Assembly (NCBI GenBank): GCA_947455595.1 | Contig: CANGOP010000006.1 | Location: forward strand, 1 to 64,000 | Direction: 5' to 3' | DNA length: 64,000 nucleotides | From: Gammaproteobacteria bacterium | Lineage (GTDB): Bacteria; Pseudomonadota; Gammaproteobacteria; Steroidobacterales; Steroidobacteraceae | Translations under genes and position numbers: made by a program | Shown here: positions 34,748 through 41,832 of the stretch, piece after piece | Layout of the letters: every line of letters begins with the position of its first letter | How positions within the stretch are numbered: position 1 is the first letter of the stretch | The notes under the pieces: model-generated | The model's input: only the letters and a program-made list of their open reading frames with translations | The model's database searches: none | Told to the model about the DNA's origin: nothing

Positions 34748-35440
34748 ATGTCCGAGGAAGCCTTTGACCTGAACAGCCTGAACGATCAGGAACTTACCGA
34801 GCAGGTCCACGACGACCTCTATAACGGCTTGAAGGAAGAGGTCGAAGAAGCGACCCATATCTTCCTGAACCGTGGTTGGTCCGCTGAGAAGGTCCTTAAC
34901 GACGCGCTCGTCGAGGGCATGCGTATCGTCGGCATCGACTTCCGCGACGGTATCTTGTTCGTGCCTGAAGTGCTGTTGGCCGCGAACGCCATGAAGGGCG
35001 GAATGGAAATCCTCCGTCCGTTGCTCGCTGAGACCGGCGTTGAGCCGATCGGCAAGGTTGTGATCGGCACCGTCAAGGGCGACATCCACGACATCGGCAA
35101 GAATCTCGTGGCCATGATGCTCGAGGGCGCAGGCTTCGAAGTGATCGACATCGGCATCAACAATGCCGTCGAGAAGTATCTGGCCGCCATCGAAGAGCAC
35201 AAGCCGGACATCCTCGGTATGTCGGCTCTCTTGACCACGACGATGCCGTACATGAAGGTCGTTGTGGACACCCTCAAGGAACAGGGCATGCGCGACAAGT
35301 TCATCGTGCTCGTCGGTGGTGCCCCGCTCAACGAGGAATTTGGCAAGGCTGTCGGCGCCGACTCGTATTGCCGTGATGCGGCGATCGCGGTCGAGACCGC
35401 CAAGCAGCTCGTCGCCGCCCGTCGCGCCGCCGCCCACTGA
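34748..35440 (+). CDS. corrinoid protein (MtgC/MtbC-like, B12-binding)
   Basis: 230 residues. N-terminal helical B12-binding-2 domain (ILFVPEVLLAANAMKGGMEI) and C-terminal Rossmann-like cobalamin domain with the base-off signature GDIHDIGKN, where His114 would be the lower cobalt ligand, then SALLTTTMPYM and VLVGGAPLNEEFG. It carries the methyl group between MttB-type enzymes and the pterin methyltransferase. ATG 34748 is chosen for GGGAG six bases upstream and for homology; a longer in-frame reading from 34688 is unlikely. The first 40 residues are strongly acidic, in contrast to the Arg-rich tails of its presumed partners. First gene of a seven-gene operon. Confidence 0.94.
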   Translation: MSEEAFDLNSLNDQELTEQVHDDLYNGLKEEVEEATHIFLNRGWSAEKVLNDALVEGMRIVGIDFRDGILFVPEVLLAANAMKGGMEILRPLLAETGVEPIGKVVIGTVKGDIHDIGKNLVAMMLEGAGFEVIDIGINNAVEKYLAAIEEHKPDILGMSALLTTTMPYMKVVVDTLKEQGMRDKFIVLVGGAPLNEEFGKAVGADSYCRDAAIAVETAKQLVAARRAAAH

Positions 35441-35454
35441 TCGCGGAGAGCGCC

Positions 35455-36093
35455 GTGGCACCTGCGGGCCAAGTGCTCGTAATCGCCTGCGGCGCTCTGG
35501 CCAGGGAAATCACTGCGCTCAAGCGGGCCAACGTCTGGGAACACCTCACGGTGACCTGCTTGGCCCCTGAGTTGCATAACCGTCCTGAGCGGATTACCGG
35601 TGCTGTGTTGGCAGCGATTGACGAAGCGAAGAGCCAGGGCTTTGAGCGGATCGTCGTCGGATACGCGGACTGCGGCACCGGTGGCGAGTTAGATCGGGCA
35701 CTCGCGCCACTCGGGATTGAACGGTTGCCCGGTGCTCACTGCTACGAATTTTACGCCTCGACCCGACAGTTCGAAGCGCTGCACGAAGCGGAACCCGGAA
35801 CGTTCTATCTGACGGATTTTTTAGTCCGTCACTTTGATCGGCTGGTGTTTGCCTCGCTCGGCTTGGACCGTCATCCGCAACTGGCAGCCGAATATTTTCG
35901 GCACTACACGCGGGTGGTGTATCTGCGCCAAGCGCCGGATGCCGGGTTAGAGGAGGGCGCTGCGAAAGCGGCTGCCGCACTCGGGCTACCGCTTCAAGTG
36001 GTGGATACGGGATACGGCGACTTGCGCACCACGCTCGCGGACTGGACGACTCGGACGGGCATCGGCGTGGTCGCCGAGTCCGCCGCACACTGA
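35455..36093 (+). CDS. DUF1638 domain protein
   Basis: 212 residues, starting at a GTG after GGAGAG. Family segments: VLVIACGALAREITALK, CLAPELHNRPERITGAV and VVGYADCGTGGELDRAL. DUF1638 proteins have no established function; they recur near corrinoid methyltransferase genes (recalled, not checked). Conserved cysteines in IACGAL and YADCGTGG and the histidine in ELHNRPE could bind a metal or corrinoid. It lies between the corrinoid protein gene and the small 'virulence factor' gene, so a corrinoid-insertion, repair or methyl-transfer accessory role is a reasonable guess. Confidence 0.85.
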   Translation: MAPAGQVLVIACGALAREITALKRANVWEHLTVTCLAPELHNRPERITGAVLAAIDEAKSQGFERIVVGYADCGTGGELDRALAPLGIERLPGAHCYEFYASTRQFEALHEAEPGTFYLTDFLVRHFDRLVFASLGLDRHPQLAAEYFRHYTRVVYLRQAPDAGLEEGAAKAAAALGLPLQVVDTGYGDLRTTLADWTTRTGIGVVAESAAH

Positions 36094-36103
36094 GGAGATT
36101 CGG

Positions 36104-36448
36104 ATGGCGCAGTTGATCATTATCAGTTGGCGCGACATTCCCGCCCAGGTGATTGCTAAGCGTGGCCGTGAAGTCGCCAAGATCCAGTTGACCGATCGCT
36201 TTCAGGAAGCTGTCGACCGCGCAGCGATGCGCGCCGGTAAAGGCAGTTCGGATGCGTATCTCGCTGACTGGCAGCGCAGTACTCCGGCGCAATGCTCCGA
36301 TGATCTCGAAGCTGCCGCCAGTGCGGCCGCGGCAGAGATTGAAGCGCGTTATTCGGATGAAGACTTGGAGCGCATCATCCGCTCCAAGGGCATTGATGAG
36401 CACATTCAGCGCGAAGCCGAACCGAATCCCAGCGAGGGAGTTAACTGA
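36104..36448 (+). CDS. 'virulence factor' family small protein (PF13769-like)
   Basis: 114 residues with the family opening LIIISWRDIPAQVIAKRG and KIQLTDRFQEAVDRAAMRAG. Despite the Pfam name no virulence link is evident here. It overlaps the MetV-like gene by one base (TGATG), and homologues are, from memory, usually found next to MetV/MetF pairs. A structural or chaperone role for the methylene-THF reductase complex is the best guess. No cysteine cluster, signal peptide or membrane segment is visible. Confidence 0.8.
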   Translation: MAQLIIISWRDIPAQVIAKRGREVAKIQLTDRFQEAVDRAAMRAGKGSSDAYLADWQRSTPAQCSDDLEAAASAAAAEIEARYSDEDLERIIRSKGIDEHIQREAEPNPSEGVN

Positions 36449-36921
36449 TGTACGCAGTTCGTCGTTGGTCCGTTCGCCATGCGGGTGGGCTCAATCGCTT
36501 TTACAATGGTCTAGAGCGCGTGCTGGTTGCCCTTGCGCCCGTGTGGCGGGCCATTGGCTATGAGCGTCTTGAACGCCCGTTCGCCTTCCTAGAGCGTCTG
36601 GTCAAGGGCCTGTTGTTCGACTGCAAGATGTGTGGTCAGTGCGTGTTGTCATCGACGGGCATGAGTTGCTCGATGAACTGCCCAAAGAATTTGCGCAACG
36701 GTCCCTGTGGTGGCGTACGCGCCAACGGGAACTGCGAAGTGAAGCCTGAGATGCGCTGCGTCTGGGTGGAAGCGTGGACGGGCGCAGGTCGTATCAAGGG
36801 AGGTCTTGAGAAGATCGCCGTGGTTCAGTTGCCCGTGGATCGACGTCTTGAGGGCCGATCCTCCTGGCTGAAAGTGGTGCGTGAGCGCACCGAGCCACCC
36901 AAGGCGGAGGCAAAGAAATGA
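36448..36921 (+). CDS. MTHFR C-terminal-domain protein (MetV-like iron-sulfur/zinc protein)
   Basis: 157 residues; the MTHFR_C domain carries eight cysteines (59, 62, 65, 74, 78, 87, 96, 104) in CKMCGQCVLSSTGMSC, NCPKNLRNGPCGGVRANGNC and RC. In acetogens MetV partners MetF and links it to an electron carrier. It overlaps metF by 4 nt (ATGA). Here the pair probably runs in the oxidative direction, CH3-THF to CH2-THF, which with NAD(P)+ alone is unfavourable; an extra cofactor-bearing subunit would help. The short N-terminal hydrophobic stretch (VLVALAPVW) is not a convincing membrane anchor. Confidence 0.88.
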   Translation: MYAVRRWSVRHAGGLNRFYNGLERVLVALAPVWRAIGYERLERPFAFLERLVKGLLFDCKMCGQCVLSSTGMSCSMNCPKNLRNGPCGGVRANGNCEVKPEMRCVWVEAWTGAGRIKGGLEKIAVVQLPVDRRLEGRSSWLKVVRERTEPPKAEAKK

Positions 36922-37931
36922 GATTTGACGACGAGCCGACAGCAGGCGGTGCTCTGCCAATCTTGCCGGGTCATACCTCTCCTGGTCGCCTTGAGCGAGT
37001 GTTGAGAGCTGGTGGTTTTGCGATCACGACCGAACTCGCGCCGCCAGATTCGGCCGATCCTGAAGAAGTCTACCGCCGTGCCCGCGTGTTCGACGGTTAC
37101 GCCGACGCGATCAATGCGACGGATGGTTCCGGCGCGAACTGTCACATGTCCAGCTTGGCTGTATGCGCTTTGCTGACGCGCATTGGCTACGCACCTGTGA
37201 TGCAGATTTCCTGTCGTGATAAGAATCGAATCGCGATCCAAGGCGACATCCTCGGCGGTGCGGCGATGGGCGTGTGTAATATGCTCTGCCTGTCGGGTGA
37301 TGGCGTTCAGTCCGGTGATCACCCGCAGTCCAAGCCGGTTTTTGATCTCGACTCGCTGTCGCTGTTGCAAATTGGCACGACAATGCGTGACAAAAGCACC
37401 TTCCAGAGTGGCCGCAAGCTGACGGCGCCTCCCAAAGTGTTTTTCGGCGCGGCTGAAAACCCAACCGTTGTGCCACTCGAGCATCGCGCCAGCCGCCTTG
37501 CGAAGAAGGTGGCGGCGGGTGCCCAATTCATTCAGACCCAGTACGTCTATGACATGGATCGTTTACGCGACTTTATGCGCCGGGTTGAAGACCTTGGGTT
37601 GTTGGACAAAGTGTTTCTCTTGATCGGCGTGGGTCCGTTTAAGACCGCTAAGGGTGCGGAATGGATGCGCAACAATGTGCCGGGCATGCATGTGCCGGAT
37701 GCGCTGATCAAGCGACTGGCTGGTGCTGAGGATCAGGCCAAGGAAGGTCGTCAGATCTGCGTTGATCTGATCCAGGAAGCTCGCTCGATCAAGGGCGTCC
37801 ATGGTGTGCATATCATGGCTTACCGTCAGGAAGAGTCTGTTGCCGAGATCGTCGATCGATCTGGCGTGCTGGAAGGCCGGGTACCTTGGTACCCGAATCG
37901 CGATACGAACCTCGAAGGGAATTCCCCATGA
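36918..37931 (+). CDS. metF: methylenetetrahydrofolate reductase (MetF-like)
   Basis: 337 residues, FAD-dependent TIM-barrel reductase. FAITTELAPPDSADPEEV holds the conserved Glu, DAINATDGSGANCHMSSLAV the folate region, CRDKNRIAIQGDILGGAAMG the Asp/Asn contacts, and AAENP plus FIQTQYVYD complete the barrel. It interconverts CH2-THF and CH3-THF. Being overlapped on both sides, by metV and by the methyltransferase gene, ties it to catabolism of methyl groups rather than to methionine synthesis. Confidence 0.92.
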   Translation: MRFDDEPTAGGALPILPGHTSPGRLERVLRAGGFAITTELAPPDSADPEEVYRRARVFDGYADAINATDGSGANCHMSSLAVCALLTRIGYAPVMQISCRDKNRIAIQGDILGGAAMGVCNMLCLSGDGVQSGDHPQSKPVFDLDSLSLLQIGTTMRDKSTFQSGRKLTAPPKVFFGAAENPTVVPLEHRASRLAKKVAAGAQFIQTQYVYDMDRLRDFMRRVEDLGLLDKVFLLIGVGPFKTAKGAEWMRNNVPGMHVPDALIKRLAGAEDQAKEGRQICVDLIQEARSIKGVHGVHIMAYRQEESVAEIVDRSGVLEGRVPWYPNRDTNLEGNSP

Positions 37932-38854
37932 CCGATACCGTGATCAGTTCGGCGACCAAAGAGGTCGTCATCGGCTTTAATCGCCCATTCGTCATTATTG
38001 GCGAGCGCATTAACCCGACCGGCCGCAAGATTCTTGCCGCTGAGATGGCAGCGGGAGATTTCTCTCGCGTGATTTCCGACGCCTTGGCCCAGATTGAGGC
38101 TGGCGCCCACATGCTCGACGTCAACGCGGGTATCCCGTTGGCGGATGAGCCGGCCATTCTGGCGCAGGCCGTGCAGCTGGTGCAGTCGATCACCGACGTG
38201 CCGCTGTCGATCGACTCGTCGATCGTCGCCGCGCTCGAAGCCGGTCTGTCGGTCTACAAGGGCAAGGCCCTCGTGAACTCCGTGACGGGCGAAGAGGATC
38301 GCCTGGAGACCGTGCTGCCGCTCGTGAAGAAGTACGGCGCTGCCGTTGTCGCCATTTCGAACGACGAAACCGGCATCTCTGAAGATCCGGATGTCCGCTT
38401 CGAAGTGGCCAAGCGCATTGTCCATCGCGCCATGGACCACGGCATCCCGGCCAGCGACGTGGTCGTTGACCCGCTCGTCATGCCGATCGGCGCGATCAAC
38501 CAGGCCGGCGTGCAGGTGATGCGCCTTGTTCACCGTCTGAAGACGGAGCTCAAGGTGAACACCACCTGCGGTGCCTCGAATGTGAGCTTTGGTTTGCCGA
38601 ACCGTCATGGCATCAATGCCGCCTTCCTGACGATGGCGATTGGCTCGGGTATGACCTCGGCCATCACCAACCCACTGCACACCGAAACCATGCAAGCGGT
38701 GATGGGTGCTGACGTCATGATGGGTCACGACCCCGACTGCATGCGTTGGATTCGTAAGTATCGCGAAGTACCCGCTCCGGGTGCCGCAGGTGCTACGGAC
38801 GGTGCGGCTCGCGGGCGTCGCGAAGGCGGTCACCGCCGTCGTCCGACGGTCTGA
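37928..38854 (+). CDS. methyl-THF:corrinoid methyltransferase, pterin-binding domain (MtgA-like)
   Basis: 308 residues. Pterin-binding TIM barrel: VIIGERINPTGRKI, GAHMLDVNAGIPLADEP, PLSIDSSIVAALEAGL and NTTCGASNVSFGLPNRHGI all match MtgA/AcsE/MtrH-type enzymes. It would move the methyl group from CH3-Co(III) on the corrinoid protein to THF. The start overlaps the metF stop (ATGA). After about residue 285 the protein ends in an Arg-rich, low-complexity tail (RGRREGGHRRRPTV) that goes beyond the barrel; similar tails occur on other members of this system. Confidence 0.92.
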   Translation: MTDTVISSATKEVVIGFNRPFVIIGERINPTGRKILAAEMAAGDFSRVISDALAQIEAGAHMLDVNAGIPLADEPAILAQAVQLVQSITDVPLSIDSSIVAALEAGLSVYKGKALVNSVTGEEDRLETVLPLVKKYGAAVVAISNDETGISEDPDVRFEVAKRIVHRAMDHGIPASDVVVDPLVMPIGAINQAGVQVMRLVHRLKTELKVNTTCGASNVSFGLPNRHGINAAFLTMAIGSGMTSAITNPLHTETMQAVMGADVMMGHDPDCMRWIRKYREVPAPGAAGATDGAARGRREGGHRRRPTV

Positions 38855-38862
38855 AGAACGCC

Positions 38863-40878
38863 ATGGCAGACGCGCTCGTCGTATTTACGCCCTCGGGAAA
38901 ACGAGGGCGTTTTGAAGTTGGCACTTCCCTGTTGTCGGCAGCCCGCTCGCTGGGGGTCGATATCGATTCCGTGTGCGGCGGGCGTGCGCTGTGCTCGCGC
39001 TGTCAGGTCGATATTCAGGTCGGCGAGTTTGCTAAGCACGGCGTTCGATCGGAGGCCTCGCATCTCACCGAGATGACGACCCCCGAGCAGCGCCTGGCTA
39101 ACCGTAAGTTGTTGGCGAGCGGCCGCCGCTTGTCCTGTCAGGCGAAGTTGACGGGCGATGTCGTCGTCGACGTGCCGGAAACCAGCCAGGTTCATCGACA
39201 GGTTGTGCGTAAGGCTGCGGAAGTTCGGGATATCGAGCTCTATCCGAGCACGACCTTGCATTACGTCGAGGTTGCTGAGCCGGACATGCACGACCCTTCG
39301 GGTGACTTCCGTCGTTTGGCGGATGCACTCGAGCGCGAGTGGGGATTGAAGAACGTCACGTGTGACCTGCCGGTCCTGCGCGTGCTGCAGCAGAGGCTGC
39401 GCGAGGGTCAATGGAAGGTGACCGTCGCGGTCCATGATCGTAATCGGTTGGTTGCGGTTTGGCCTGGCTTGCGAGAGAGCGTCTACGGTGTCGCTGTCGA
39501 CGTCGGTTCGACGACCATTGCGGCGCACTTGTGCAATCTCACCAACGGCGAGGTCGTGGCGTCGGCGGGTCTCATGAATCCTCAGATCCGCTTCGGCGAA
39601 GATCTGATGAGCCGCGTGTCGTATTCGATGATGAATCCCGGTGGCGCCGAGCAGATGACGGTCGCCGTCCGCGGTGCGCTGAGTGATTTGACGGCCGAAG
39701 TCGCCAAGATGGCGGGCATCGAGCTTGGCTCGATTCTCGAAATGACGATCGTGGGTAACCCGATCATGCATCACTTGGTGCTGGGCATTGACCCCGTCGA
39801 ATTGGGCGGTGCGCCGTTTGCTTTGGCGTTGGATGGTGCGGTGACGCTCACTGCGGCCGAACTTGGCTTCGCCATTGATCCGAGCGCTCGCGTCTATGTG
39901 CTGCCGTGCATTGCCGGCCATGTGGGCGCCGATACCGCCGGTGTCGTGTTGGCGGATCGGCCCGATCTGGCCGATCCCATTACGTTGCTCGTGGACGTCG
40001 GCACCAATGCCGAGATTGTGCTCGGAAACAAAGAGCGCCTCGTCGCGTGTTCGAGCCCGACTGGACCTGCCTTTGAAGGCGCGCAGATTTCCTGTGGGCA
40101 ACGCGCCGCTCCCGGCGCGATTGAACGCGTTCGCATTGATCCGGTCACGCTGGAGCCGCGTCTGCGCGTCATCGGTTCTGAATTGTGGTCGGATGAGCCG
40201 GGCTTCAACGAAGCGGTGGCGAAGACTGGCATTACCGGCATTTGCGGCTCGGGCATCATTGAGGTGATGGCGGAGCTGTATCTGGCCGGCATCATCAATC
40301 AGGATGGCGTCGTGGACGGTTCGCTCGCGGAACGCACGCCACGCGTCGTGCCGAATGGCCGAACCTTCGCGTACGTGCTGCACGATGGCGAGCAGCGCCT
40401 GATGATCACCCAGAATGATGTGCGTGCGATTCAGCTCGCAAAAGCCGCGCTCAATGCCGGCATTTTGTTGCTGATGGAGCGTCTGGGTGTCGAGAAGGTG
40501 GATAGGATCCGACTCGCCGGCGCGTTTGGCAGTCATATCGACGTCAAGTACGCGATGGTGCTGGGCATGATTCCGGACTGCGTGCTCTCCGAGGTGACCT
40601 CGGCCGGCAACGCCGCCGGTACGGGTGCGCGGATTGCGCTGCTGGATTCCCGTTCACGCGCGACGATCGAAGACATCGTTCGCCGTGTGGAGAAGATCGA
40701 GACAGCGATCGAACCGCGGTTCCAGGCGCACTTCGTCGATTCCATGGCGATCCCGCACAAGACGGCGCCCTATGATCAGTTGCGTCAGGCCGTCCACTTG
40801 CCCGCTCCAAAGGCAGTGACGTCCACGTCAAGCGAAGGTCGCGAACGTCGTCCGAGCCGTCGTCCCGCCCGCGCCTAA
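38863..40878 (+). CDS. corrinoid activation protein (RACE/DUF4445, ASKHA fold with 2Fe-2S domain)
   Basis: 671 residues. The N-terminal ferredoxin-like domain has Cys38, Cys44, Cys47 and Cys92 (SVCGGRALCSRCQ, LSCQAKL) for a plant-type 2Fe-2S cluster. The C-terminal ATPase part has VAVDVGSTTIAAHLCNL, LLVDVGTNAEIVLGNK, TGICGSGIIEVMAELY and RLAGAFGSHID. Proteins of this class reductively reactivate Co(II) corrinoid to Co(I) using ATP. It ends the operon 8 nt after the methyltransferase. The last 25 residues are Arg-rich (GRERRPSRRPARA). Re-activation would be especially needed in an aerobic cell, where Co(I) is easily oxidised. Confidence 0.92.
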   Translation: MADALVVFTPSGKRGRFEVGTSLLSAARSLGVDIDSVCGGRALCSRCQVDIQVGEFAKHGVRSEASHLTEMTTPEQRLANRKLLASGRRLSCQAKLTGDVVVDVPETSQVHRQVVRKAAEVRDIELYPSTTLHYVEVAEPDMHDPSGDFRRLADALEREWGLKNVTCDLPVLRVLQQRLREGQWKVTVAVHDRNRLVAVWPGLRESVYGVAVDVGSTTIAAHLCNLTNGEVVASAGLMNPQIRFGEDLMSRVSYSMMNPGGAEQMTVAVRGALSDLTAEVAKMAGIELGSILEMTIVGNPIMHHLVLGIDPVELGGAPFALALDGAVTLTAAELGFAIDPSARVYVLPCIAGHVGADTAGVVLADRPDLADPITLLVDVGTNAEIVLGNKERLVACSSPTGPAFEGAQISCGQRAAPGAIERVRIDPVTLEPRLRVIGSELWSDEPGFNEAVAKTGITGICGSGIIEVMAELYLAGIINQDGVVDGSLAERTPRVVPNGRTFAYVLHDGEQRLMITQNDVRAIQLAKAALNAGILLLMERLGVEKVDRIRLAGAFGSHIDVKYAMVLGMIPDCVLSEVTSAGNAAGTGARIALLDSRSRATIEDIVRRVEKIETAIEPRFQAHFVDSMAIPHKTAPYDQLRQAVHLPAPKAVTSTSSEGRERRPSRRPARA

Positions 40879-41000
40879 ACGCAGGCCCGGAAAACACGGA
40901 GTCTCCATCAGGCCCGATCCGGATAGGATTGGGCCTGATTCGTTTGGGCGGCTTAGAATGCCGCTGTCACATGACGTTGAGAGACCGCAGGAGACCGCGA

Positions 41001-41831
41001 ATGAGCGCACGGCAATTGGCAGACGGCTATCTTGATCACGATCAGGTTGAAACGTTTCAGCGCGATGGCGTCGTCGTTCTGCGCGGGCTGCTGAATCAGA
41101 GTGAAGTCGCACTCCTACGGTCCGGCATTGATCGCAATCTGGCGTCGCCCAGCCCACGTGCAAAAGTCGCTAGCCGCCCGGATGACCCTGGTCTCTTTAT
41201 AGAGGATTTCTGCTGCTGGTCCGAGAATCCTGCGTACGAGCAGTTCATTCGCCAGACGCCGCTCGCCGAAACGGCCGCACGCCTGACCGGCAGTCGCCAG
41301 ATTCGGCTCTATCACGATCACATGCTCACCAAAGAGTCGGGCACCCAACAGCGCACGCCCTGGCATCAAGACCAGCCTTACTACAATATCGAAGGTCAGC
41401 AGAATGTGAGCTTCTGGATCCCCGTCGATCCGGTGAGCCGCGAAGCGACGCTGGAGTTTGTCGCTGGATCCCATCGCGGGCCTTGGTTGATGCCGCGTGC
41501 TTTCATGTCATCGGAGGCCAAGTGGTTTCCGGATGGCAGCCTTGCGGAGTTGCCGCCGATTGAGGCGAATCGCGCTGACTATCCGATCGTGGGTTGGGCG
41601 ATGGAACCAGGCGATGTTCTGGCCTTCCACATGCTCGCCTTGCATGCCTCCGCGGGCGTTGAACCGGGTCGGCGCCGTCGTGTGTTTTCGTTACGCGTGA
41701 TGGGTGATGACATCACCCATGCGCCGCGGCGGTGGATGACGTCGCCCGCGTTCCCGGGCCTAGAAGAGACACTATCAGCAGGTGCGCCGATGGCGCACCC
41801 GCTGTTCCCCGTGCTTTACAGCGCGGATTGA
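41001..41831 (+). CDS. phytanoyl-CoA dioxygenase (PhyH) family protein
   Basis: 276 residues; Fe(II)/2-oxoglutarate dioxygenase fold. Probable iron ligands: His and Asp in TPWHQDQPYY and the distal His in FHMLALHASAG, with the Arg of RRRVFSLR for 2-oxoglutarate. ATG 41001 follows AGGAG by 7 nt; longer readings are unlikely. Family members hydroxylate lipids, ectoine or small amines, and hydroxylation of an N-methyl group would demethylate it. Placed between the corrinoid operon and MttB 3 (convergent, 1 nt apart). The substrate is unknown. Confidence 0.85.
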   Translation: MSARQLADGYLDHDQVETFQRDGVVVLRGLLNQSEVALLRSGIDRNLASPSPRAKVASRPDDPGLFIEDFCCWSENPAYEQFIRQTPLAETAARLTGSRQIRLYHDHMLTKESGTQQRTPWHQDQPYYNIEGQQNVSFWIPVDPVSREATLEFVAGSHRGPWLMPRAFMSSEAKWFPDGSLAELPPIEANRADYPIVGWAMEPGDVLAFHMLALHASAGVEPGRRRRVFSLRVMGDDITHAPRRWMTSPAFPGLEETLSAGAPMAHPLFPVLYSAD

Positions 41832-41832
41832 A

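Noticed and set aside
36104-36448. A virulence function from the family name
   Set aside because: The name comes from a database label; the gene is locked into a C1 operon and shows no secretion signal or host-interaction feature.
38830-40536. 568-codon minus-strand open frame opposite the corrinoid activase
   Set aside because: Antisense shadow of a gene with clear 2Fe-2S and ATPase motifs.
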